NCBI GenBank assembly: GCA_964490935.1
Contig: CAZBEO010000001.1
Coordinates: 65,082 to 129,081 of the forward strand
Length of the DNA: 64,000 nucleotides
Reading direction: 5' to 3'
From: JAQVYB01 sp964490935
GTDB lineage: Bacteria; Verrucomicrobiota; Kiritimatiellia; RZYC01
In this document: piece by piece, positions 16,121 through 25,200 of the stretch
Numbering within the stretch: the stretch's first letter is position 1
Layout of the letters: every line of letters begins with the position of its first letter
Notes under the pieces: generated by a model
What the model was told of the DNA's origin: nothing
Database searches by the model: none
Seen by the model: the letters and a program-made list of their open reading frames with translations, nothing else
Translations under genes and position numbers: made by a program

Positions 16121-16184
16121 TAGAACATCAATCTTTAGAAATAGCTCAAAATGGCAGAATGCTCACGAAATTCCCGGAAGAACC

Positions 16185-16251
16185 TAAAAAAAGGCCGGAA
16201 CATGCGTTCCGGCCCTCAAGTTGGTAGCGGGGGTTGGATTCGAACCAACGG
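16185..16251 (-). repeat. 67-bp repeat, tRNA-linked copy (attR-like)
   Basis: Covers the terminator and the 3' part of the intact tRNA-fMet. It matches 15566-15632 base for base and diverges exactly upstream of the T-arm. Confidence 0.75.
16193..16214 (-). terminator. terminator of tRNA-fMet
   Basis: On the minus strand, GGCCGGAAC and GTTCCGGCC pair around a 4-nt loop, followed by a run of seven T. It begins 7 nt after the tRNA CCA end. A second identical copy at 15574-15595 accompanies the duplicated tRNA 3' end. Confidence 0.9.
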
Positions 16252-16298
16252 CCTTCAGGTTATGAGCCTGACGAGCTACCAGGCTGCTCCACCCCGCA
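16222..16298 (-). tRNA. initiator tRNA-fMet (CAT)
   Basis: A 77-nt cloverleaf with anticodon CAT (16262-16264) and encoded CCA. Initiator features are present: no Watson-Crick pair at 1:72 (here U1/U72), an A11:U24 pair in the D-stem and G30:C40, G31:C39 in the anticodon stem. Position 29:41 is A:U rather than the G:C found in E. coli. The acceptor stem is otherwise GCGGGG/CCCCGC. Confidence 0.95.
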
Positions 16299-16322
16299 GT
16301 CATTTCGTCTCGAATGGGGGGC

Positions 16323-16351
16323 AATATGACGCCCCTTCTTCTGCTTTGCAA
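16323..16351 (-). promoter_or_regulatory. promoter of tRNA-fMet
   Basis: On the minus strand TTGCAA (16346-16351) and CATATT (16323-16328) are 17 bp apart. The predicted start falls about 20 nt before the mature tRNA 5' end. Confidence 0.6.
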
Positions 16352-16370
16352 CCCCTTTTTTAACCTTTCT

Positions 16371-17186
16371 TTAATTCACCGGTTCGGCCTGCCCAAATCC
16401 CCAAGGCTGGGTGCGCGGGGTTTGGGTGGCGCTTTGCCAGATATACCATAGGCCGAGTTCAGGCGCATAGACGGTGCGATCGTATTTCCCGTCGCCATCG
16501 AAATCCGCCGGGACGGCATACGCGTCACTCCAGCCCCAATACTCGCTGCTCGTGGTCTGCGTGGCCGAGAGCCAGGCGCGCCACAAGCCGGTTTCCGGCG
16601 CGTAGACGGCCACATCGGCAAGACCGTCACCATCGTAATCGCCCGGCATGGCAACCGCCTGGTTGTTACCCCATGCCTGCGAACGTCCGGTTTGGGTGGC
16701 GCTCTGCCAGATCAGCCACGTACCGCTTTCCGGTACGTAGACGGCGATGTCCGTGAGTCCATCGCCATCGTAATCGTCCGGCACGGGTCCGGCTTCATTC
16801 CAGCCCCAAGCCTGCACGCGCATCGTCTGGGTGGCGCTCTGCCAGATCAACCATGTGCCGCTTTCCGGGACATACACGGCAATGTCCGTAATACCGTCGC
16901 CATCATAATCGCCCGGCACGGGGAACGCCTCGGCCCATCCCCAAGCCTGTACGCGCGCGGTCTGCGTCGCGCTCTGCCAGATTAGCCAGGTGCCGCTTTC
17001 CGGCGCATACACGGCCACGTCATAGAGGCCATCGCCATCGAAGTCGCCCGTCACCGGATAGGCATCGCTCCAGCCCCATGCCTGGAAGCGTCCGGTCTGT
17101 GAGCTGGATTGCAGGATGCTCCACGCGCCGCCTTCTGCGTAGTAGACGGCGATATCGGCGATGGTGTCGCCATCGTAATCGAGATA
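16371..17186 (-). repeat. six-repeat C-terminal domain (copy in first giant gene)
   Basis: Exactly 271 codons plus stop, encoding six repeats of 44-47 aa. Each follows DYDGDGxxDxAVYxPExGxWxIWQSATQ, then a WGW and PVPG segment. Domains of exactly the same length close the genes ending at 26860, 30896 and 33763. Repeat 1 always has ILxSS, repeat 5 AWLSATQ or VWLSATQ, and repeat 6 FDR/YDR with the ending EPVN. Confidence 0.85.
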
Positions 17187-19220
17187 AGCGGCAGGCATCC
17201 GCATCGAAGCCTCTATGGAGGCGTCGCCGTTGTCCGCTCCATAGAATGCGCGGACCGTGTAGTAGAACGTCTGACTGTTCGTGAGGGAGGTATCGGTCCA
17301 GGAGGAGGCACCCTGAGCGGCCTCGCCCACGAATACGCCTGTCCCGCCCGGTGTGGCCGAGCGATAGATCAGGAAGCCCTTTTCGCCGCCGATCGGGGCC
17401 CAGCCGATGCGTATCGCGCGTCCCGCGCGCGTGGTCGTCAAATTCGTCAGCGCCAGGGGATATTCATAAGCGCCCATATCCACGGCGGCACCAATGATAC
17501 GACTGTTTCCGAATACATCGTTGGTACTGGCCATCCAGCTTTCGTTGGTTCCCGCATTGATGCAGGGGGATTCGATCTGAAGCCTTGGATCGGAGTCACT
17601 CACGAATAGCGGATCGTTGGTGATGCAATGCACAAAATCCACCTGACTCGGACGAGTGCAGCAGTAGGCCATATCCACGGCGGCGCCTTCGAAGGCGTAC
17701 TCGGAAACCCCCTCGTCGTCGACATTGCCGTAGATGATGGAGTTACGGATGACGGCATCCGCTCCCACGTAAAGTCCGGCATTGGTGGTTGCCGAATTGA
17801 AGGCCACCGTGCAACTGAGAAGAGAGGCTTGGGTTTCCCCTTCCTCCGAAGGAACGATGGCCACACCACCGGCCTGACCCTCGGCTTGGTTATCGGTAAT
17901 GAGCGTATTTCGGACTTCAGCATCGCCTTCCAATTGAACGCCGCCGACGTCGCCCTCGCTATAGTTTTCAACGACATAGCTGTTGATCATCCGCCCGCCG
18001 TTCACCCAAACGCCGCCGACTTTTCCGGTATGGACCACGCTGTCTACCGTTTCGCTGGTGGCTTGGTTGAAGACCATGTAGCAGGTGTCAAGGAGCCCAT
18101 AGCCCTGCACATACGCGCCTCCCGCAGAGTTGGCCGTGTTAAGTAGAAGATAGGTGTTGCGCAGGATTCCCCCATCGGCGAGAAACACCCCTCCGGCGCG
18201 ACCATACGGCTCCACCCCGAAGGCATAATTTCCATAGATAAAGCATTGTTGGAGCAGTCCGCCACCGTTGAGCCACGCGCCGCCGCCGGAAAGCGCCGTC
18301 CCTTGGAACAGGATGCTGCCGTTCAGCGTGCCACCGTGCTCGAAGTAAGCACCGGCGCCACGGCGGGCGGTGTTTCCGTATACCGAGCATTCCTCGGACG
18401 TTCCATCCTGATTGAAATACAATCCGCCGCCGTCTCCAAGCGCGATGTTTTCGTGCAGATCGCAATCGCTCGCGAGGGCGCTGTTTTCCAGGCCGAGGCC
18501 GGCGGCATCTCCATCGGATTCGTTGCCGATAAACTCGCAACGGCTGATACGCGAAGAACCTGCCGCGCGACCTCCGGCATAGGACCCCGCCCGGTTACTG
18601 ATGATGCTGGCATCGGTCAGCAAGGCCTTTCCGCCCATGTTGACGCCGCCGTACCTATTGGACGCCGTGTTTCCGGAAATAGTCACATTACTGACGGTTC
18701 CGGCGAGCAATTCGAGCCCCGCGGAATAATAGTCGGCGCCGCCGGTCAGCGTGAAGGTGTGCACGAAGGCATTGCTGTGATCCACGTTCATCACGCGACA
18801 AACACCTTGTCCATTCAGGATCACATTTTCCTTGGCAGGCACGCCGTTCAGGGTCATCCGTTTGAGGACGGTCACCGGCGCGGTCAGGTTGTAGGTTCCG
18901 GGGCCGACCAGCGTGGTACCGCCCACGGCGCAGGCGTCAATCGCGTCTTGGACGTTGGTGGCGGCATCAAACCAGTTCGTGAACGGAGTAACATGCAGTC
19001 CGCTCGGTGAGACGTAATTGATAAAGCCCGACTCCACCACCCGTACGGTGCCGTGGCGGAGGCCACACCGCCCAGATTCGAGGCCGTCAGCACCACCGGA
19101 TAGAGACCCGGCGCACTCCAAGAAGCCGTGATGAAGGTTTGGTCGGTGTAGGTATTCGTGACGCCCACCCCGGTAACAGTCCAAACCAGACTGGCAGGCT
19201 TGCCGAACAGGGAAGCCCAC
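16371..19220 (-). CDS. giant beta-helix surface protein, 3' part after frameshift
   Basis: An open frame of up to 949 aa. Only the portion from about 19050 downwards is homologous to the upstream modules: VRVVESGFINYVSPSGLHVTPF continues the PKD-to-beta-helix junction of the preceding frame. It contains the sixth pectin-lyase-like beta-helix module of the protein, with many N-rich rungs (ISNRAGS, IYGNYAFG), a fibronectin-like segment (about residues 590-670) and the six-repeat C-terminal domain. The ATG at 19220 is probably not a true start. Together with 18884-26686 this is one gene of about 3,440 codons interrupted by a single missing base. The protein is predicted to be secreted; its ligand is unknown. 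Confidence 0.75.
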   Translation of the reverse strand: MGFPVRQACQSGLDCYRGGRHEYLHRPNLHHGFLECAGSLSGGADGLESGRCGLRHGTVRVVESGFINYVSPSGLHVTPFTNWFDAATNVQDAIDACAVGGTTLVGPGTYNLTAPVTVLKRMTLNGVPAKENVILNGQGVCRVMNVDHSNAFVHTFTLTGGADYYSAGLELLAGTVSNVTISGNTASNRYGGVNMGGKALLTDASIISNRAGSYAGGRAAGSSRISRCEFIGNESDGDAAGLGLENSALASDCDLHENIALGDGGGLYFNQDGTSEECSVYGNTARRGAGAYFEHGGTLNGSILFQGTALSGGGAWLNGGGLLQQCFIYGNYAFGVEPYGRAGGVFLADGGILRNTYLLLNTANSAGGAYVQGYGLLDTCYMVFNQATSETVDSVVHTGKVGGVWVNGGRMINSYVVENYSEGDVGGVQLEGDAEVRNTLITDNQAEGQAGGVAIVPSEEGETQASLLSCTVAFNSATTNAGLYVGADAVIRNSIIYGNVDDEGVSEYAFEGAAVDMAYCCTRPSQVDFVHCITNDPLFVSDSDPRLQIESPCINAGTNESWMASTNDVFGNSRIIGAAVDMGAYEYPLALTNLTTTRAGRAIRIGWAPIGGEKGFLIYRSATPGGTGVFVGEAAQGASSWTDTSLTNSQTFYYTVRAFYGADNGDASIEASMRMPAAYLDYDGDTIADIAVYYAEGGAWSILQSSSQTGRFQAWGWSDAYPVTGDFDGDGLYDVAVYAPESGTWLIWQSATQTARVQAWGWAEAFPVPGDYDGDGITDIAVYVPESGTWLIWQSATQTMRVQAWGWNEAGPVPDDYDGDGLTDIAVYVPESGTWLIWQSATQTGRSQAWGNNQAVAMPGDYDGDGLADVAVYAPETGLWRAWLSATQTTSSEYWGWSDAYAVPADFDGDGKYDRTVYAPELGLWYIWQSATQTPRTQPWGFGQAEPVN

Positions 19221-22200
19221 AGCTCGGTGCTGTCATTCACGCGCAGGGTATCTTCGTTCAGGATATAGACGATACAACTCGGAAGCAGATTGGTCGGGAT
19301 GACCTCATCGCAGCCGATGTCCACCGTTCCTTCATAGATGCGCGATTCGGAATCATAGTCCACTTCCCCGTTCACGATCCCGGAAGAATCCCCGGCATTA
19401 CGTGCAGGCGAAGAGGGCAGGATGTGCGGATTGTGCAAGCTGGCCAGGCGAGGATTGGCACCCGTGATGTTGCCCGTTCCAGTGACGCCGGGGGTGGTCA
19501 GACAATAGTTCACTTCGATAGCGCCACTCGGCTTGTAATTATCGGCACCCACTGGCGCTTCGTTGTAGTACATGAGACTGTTGCGCGTGATGCCCTTGCC
19601 GTGCAGGACTCCGCCACCGTACCCCTCGGCCAGGTTGCGCACCACCGTACAATTACGCATCGTTCCGCCGGCTCCAAAGGCTACGCCGCCGCCGCCAAAG
19701 GCGCGGTTAAAGTCCACAAAGGTATTGAGCATCACAGCGTCCTGATCCAACCAGGCGCCCCCGCCGTTCTTGCGCGAGGTGTTGCTCGTGATCCAGCAGC
19801 GGAGAATCTGCGCGCGATCATCCGCATACACGCCGCCACCGTACTCATTCGCCACGTTGCGTGCGATGTAACAATCTTCGAGGATACCCGATCCGAAAGC
19901 ACGCACGCACGCGCCGAATCCTTCGGCGGTATTGTCCTGGACCGTGCAATGGCGCAGGACGCCACCATACACCACCGCACCTCCACCCTGCGACGCCTTG
20001 CCCAGCCGAAGGGTCAGATTCTCCACCACGGCGGCCTCATGATCCATGAACAGTACGCCATAGGCATTTTCGCCATTCAGTTCGATCTCGTCCGTCTCGC
20101 CGTCTTCCGTACCGCGCAGGGTGACGGGTTTTTCGATGCGGATGGTCGAGCCCTGCTTGTAGATTCCGGTATTCACGATCGTGACGCCGCCCGCGAAGCA
20201 GGCGTCAATTGCCGACTGCACGTTGGTGGCGGCGTTGGCCCAGTTGGTATACGGAGCGACGTGGGCGCCATTGAGGGAAACATAATTGGTGAACGACTCA
20301 ACCACGGTCACGGTGCATGTATGAGAAAACGCGCCATCGGCATTGGTCGCCGTGATGACGACCTCAACCTGCCCGGCGTTCGTGAATACCGGGCTGATTT
20401 GCCAAGCATTGGTGATGCGTTGCACGCCCGCCCCGGCATTGTATCGCCACACAAAGGCATTCACTTTTCCGCGCACGTCCGTCCACAGAGGACACGGCAC
20501 GCCAGCCACGAGGTTGGTGAACGAGGCGGCTATCCCGGGAGTGACCTCGCCGAAAATCGCATCGGCATGGAATTGATCGCATCCGATATCCACCGTGATG
20601 CCAGGGCCAAGACGGAATTCTTTGTCCACATCCGTTTCACCCAACAACACGACCGATAGATCACCGGCACCGCGACAAGGCGAAGCTTCGAGGATGTGCG
20701 CATCTTCGGAGCCCACCATAAACGGATCGTTGGTGATATTGCCGCTGCCCGTCAACACCTCCGAGACGCAATTGAACTCCAGGACCGCCGCTACTTCGGA
20801 GTTTTGCTCCACATACACATCGCATCCATAGGGGGCCTGGTTGTGATAGGAAATGCAGTTCACGACCTGCTGTGTACTAGCCGAAGCGCCCACATAAATT
20901 CCGCCGCCAAATTCCATCGAGCGGTTGTTGATGAGCGTACAGTTGACGAGGTGGCCGCCGTTCAGCATGACGCCCCCGCCGCCGCCCAGCCGCAAAGGCT
21001 CCGCAAGATTGCCGGCGATGAAACAGTTGCGCAGGACCGGTATGCCGTCCGCTTCATCGCCCGTCAGGAACGCGCCGCCGCCGTGCCCGCCATCACCCCG
21101 CACCGGCGCTGCGGTATTGTCCACGATGGCACAACGCATCACCAGCGCTTCGCCCGTCAGATAAAGGCCTCCGCCATCTTCGCCCGCATTGTGCACAATC
21201 ATGGAGTCCACGAGGCGACCGCCCTTCCAGTTGGCCACGCCGCTTCCACCGCACTGTGTGATTACGCAATTCGAGACGATCGCGCCGCCTTCCATGAACA
21301 CGCCGCCGCCCGTCTGGTTGCGATGAGTCCAGTCTTCCATCTCGGCGGCCACATGTCCGCCCGAAAGGGTGAACCCGCTCAGAATGGAATGCCCGCGCAT
21401 ATAGACACTGCGCACGGCATTCGTGCCGTTCGGTCCTTCGCCGCGGATGCTGGTTTTTTCCGGTCCGCCCGCACTGCGCACAGTGATATCGTTCGTGATA
21501 AACACGCGGTTCTTCAGATATACGGGTTCTTCGGAATCACTGCTGTCGGTGCGCCATCCGGTGTCATACGTCCCATCGCCCACGAGCACGGTGTGACCAT
21601 CCGACGCCACATCCACGGCATCCTGAATGTTCGTGGCGGCGGTCGCCCAATTCGTATACGGGGCCTGCGGTGTGGTGCTGCCCGCCCAAACATAATGCGT
21701 ATTTTCCGGACCGGACGGCACGCAGTAATACACCGGATTCATCACCGGGGAGGACTCGCCGTTGAAATACGTCTGCACCCAATAAAAATAACATTCGCCG
21801 GACAGGGCGTTGGTATCCTGCCAACGATTGGTGGAGCCAAGCATCGCCAGCGGTGAGGCGGGCGGCAGTTCTGCGTCGCCGCGATACACCGCACAACTGG
21901 AAACGCCGAGGGGTAGTTCCCACGTCAGCAACACGTTGCCGCCCGCGAAAGTCGCCATAAGATTTCCGGGGCCCATCCAATATTCATACGCGCCCATATC
22001 CACTGTTGTATCAATGAGGCGGTTCGTGCCCGCCAAGTCCATCGCGCCGACCATCCACGCCTCGTTCGATCCCGCATTGATGCAGGGCGAGGCGGCTTGG
22101 AGCGCATAATCACTCGTGAGCAGCGGGTCATTGGTGATGCACCCATCGCCATCGGGAAGTGGCGTCGTGCAGGTGTATTGGATGGCTGCACTGCCGCCAT

Positions 22201-25200
22201 TCCATTCATACGCGGTGTTGCCATAGATAATGGAATTGAGCGCGGACCCCAGATAGGTGCCGCTGGAATTGGCCGTCATGGTGCAGTTACGCAGATTCGA
22301 TTGATACGCCCCGCCGCCTTCGCTCACGCTGACATTTTCCGTGATCAGGCTGTTATAAACGGTACAGGCGGCCACGCCGCCGCCACTCACGGCGCAGGCG
22401 TTTCCGCGAATCGTACAGTTGGAAACCATGGCGGCAAACACGCCGCCGCCGTTGGAGTTTCCATTCGTGGCCACATTCAGGGAAACATCACACCGCACAG
22501 CACTTCCCGCAGCGATACCTCCGCCATCGCCGTACCGGGCGGTATTGCCACTGACCGTGCAATCAACCAGATTCGCTTCATAGGCGCCACCACCGTGCCG
22601 AGCCGCATTATTCTGGAGAGTACTGTTGAGCAGCGTCCCCCTGTAAACGCCCCCGCCGTATGCGTAGGCGTTGCATCCTGAAATCACGCAGTTACTCAGC
22701 ACCGCCGTTTCGTCCATGCAATAGGCACCGCCACCATGATCGCGCTGAGTCGAAGTGTACGCGGTGTATCCATTGGTCAGCGTCATGTTTTCCAGACGCG
22801 TGTTCGGCCCCATGAGTACACAACGCACGGATTCCTCATCCGGCCCGGCATACCCCGCAATGATCGTGACCGCAGGTCCGTTGACGCCGCGTACCGTGAC
22901 GGCGTTGGTCTGGATCACGCGGTTGGAGGTGGAGAGTTCACCATACTGCCGCGCGCCCGTGTTATACACGCCGTTGCTGACGAGAATGAGTCCGCCATAA
23001 ATCGAATCATCCACCGCCGCCTGAATGGTCTGCTTGGCCGTGGCCCAGTTCGTGCCTGCGGCGGAATCATCTCCATCGATGGTCACATGCTGCACCACGT
23101 TTTCCACATACACCGTCGCAGCAGCCTGACCCACGGCATCCTGGTTAATCGCCGTCAGCAGAACCGTATATTCGCCTTCCCCAGCCCACGCATGAGAGGG
23201 CCACGTCTCATTGTTCACGCTGGAGCTGTCGCCGAAGTGCCAGACAAGCCCCAGTGGGCGTCCGGCGTTGTCATCGGAAAACATCGGCAGTTCGGCACCG
23301 GGGGCCACATGAAGTCCATTCGGGAAGCCAATCCCCATTTCAAGATCGTTTGTACAACCCGCGTACCAGAACTGATCCCAGCCGATATCCACCGAGGTGC
23401 CATTCTGGCGAGGTTCGTCGTCGCAATCGGTGGCAGCCGCCATCCACTCCTGCGTGATGCCCGCGCCGATGCACGGAGAATTCTGGAGCAGATGGCCGTA
23501 TCTCATGCCGGCCAGGAGCGGCGCATTGGTGAATCCGCCCTGATTCACTTCCGGCATTGGCGTGGTGCAGGAGTAGCTGAAATACGGAGGAGCGGCAAAA
23601 GAACCATTGCCCCAGTTGGGACCCGTGACCGCCTCGTTATAATAGACAATCGTATTCACGCAGAAGCCGTGCGATACGCCGCCGCCCTCCATCGCGCGGT
23701 TGCCGATGACGGTGCAGTTGTAGAGCCCCACATCGTCAGCGCCGCCGCCGGACTTCGTTGCTTCATTGTCCGCAAGCAGGCAGTTCCACGCCTCGCCATA
23801 GATCATGCCACCGCCGTATTGGGCGCGGTTGCCGATGATCTTCGAATGGGACAATTCACTCTCATACACGCCGCCGCCCCGCTGCCCCGCTTCGTTGTAT
23901 TCCACGTCGCAATGCGTAATCACGCCTTGATAAATGCCTCCGCCGTAGCCATACGCCGCACATCCCACCACGATACAATTGGAGACCGCGCCCCTCGATC
24001 CGTCGCAAAAAACGCCGCCGCCACTTCCCGAGAATTCGAATTCGATCCCCGAACGACCACCCGAAAGCGTGAACCCCGAAAGCGAGGCCCCGCCGGACAA
24101 CAGCACGCACCGCACCGCATTCGAGCCGCATCCGTACACATTGGTGGATGCCGGATCCTGCGCCCCCCGAATCTCTGTGAATTCCGGGCCGTTCATACTG
24201 CGCACAGGGAACGGATTGGTCACGGCCACGCGGTTCGAATGAGCAAATGCGTACGCACCGCCCGTGTCATACACGCCATTGCTCACCCAGACGGACGCCC
24301 CCGGCACCGTACAGGCATCCACCGCCGCCTGAATCGTTTGTTTCGCGGTGGACCAGCTCATGCCATCCGCCGCATCGCTGCCATTGGTCGCCACATAAAA
24401 CGCCACCTCCAGCACACGCACCGTGACGACCGCAGAAACTTCACCCAGCAGATTCGATGCAGCGAGCCGCACTTCATAATCGCCCGTGTTGGTGAAGGCA
24501 TGCGTGAAGAAGGGTACGTTGGTCAGCGCGGTACCGTCGTCAATCTCCCACGTCGTCTGCTCGCAGCGCCCGATAATGGCCGCTTCGAGGGGCAACGGAT
24601 AGCCGGGCACCACCACAGCGCCCAGCGGCAGGCTGATGGCGACCTGGAGCGTATCGGTCAGGCTGTTCGCCCAGAACTCATCGGCACCGATATCCACCGT
24701 GCCGGCATTCAGGCGCGCCTCGCCGTCGATGTCTGTACCCGTCGCCATCCATTCCGCATTCGTACCGGCGTCGATGCAGGGAGAATCGGAAAGCAGATGC
24801 GGATCGATCAAGCTCACGATACGCGGGGCGTCGGCGATGTTGTTGGTTCCAAACTCCCCTTCCGGGAGCGGCGTGGTGCAGGAGAATTCGAAATATGCAC
24901 TTTCTGAATCCTCCTCCGATGGCCAGTTCGGGTACCGGATGGAGGCGGTGTTGTAATAGACCAGACAGTTCACGGCCATCACTTCGACGATGCCTCCGCA
25001 CTCCGCAGCGGAATTGCCGACGATGGTACAGTTCTCGATGGGTCCATCGCCCATGCGCGCCACGCCGCCGCCGAAGCGCTCTGCCGAATTCCCTGCCACG
25101 ACGCAATTGCTCAGCGCGGCCATAAACGCGCCGCCGCCCATCTGGGCGCTGTTCCCGGTGATGCGGCAATGCGCCGCAAACGCCTCCATCATTCCGCCGC

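Larger units (their letters stand above)
15633..16251 (-). mobile_element. GIY-YIG mini-element at tRNA-fMet (candidate)
   Basis: This segment lies between the two 67-bp tRNA 3'-end copies. The intact tRNA is at one end and the orphan 3' end at the other, which is the classic outcome of integration into a tRNA 3' half. Its only gene encodes a GIY-YIG nuclease. The rest (15917-16184) is non-coding and holds two REP-like repeats in inverted orientation. No integrase is present, so mobility by the nuclease or in trans is inference. Confidence 0.5.

Noticed and set aside
19139..24907. Long open frames on the plus strand opposite the first giant gene (up to 723 codons).
   Set aside because: They mirror GC-rich codon use of the real genes, lack ribosome sites and have no domain logic; the minus strand shows clear repeat modules.
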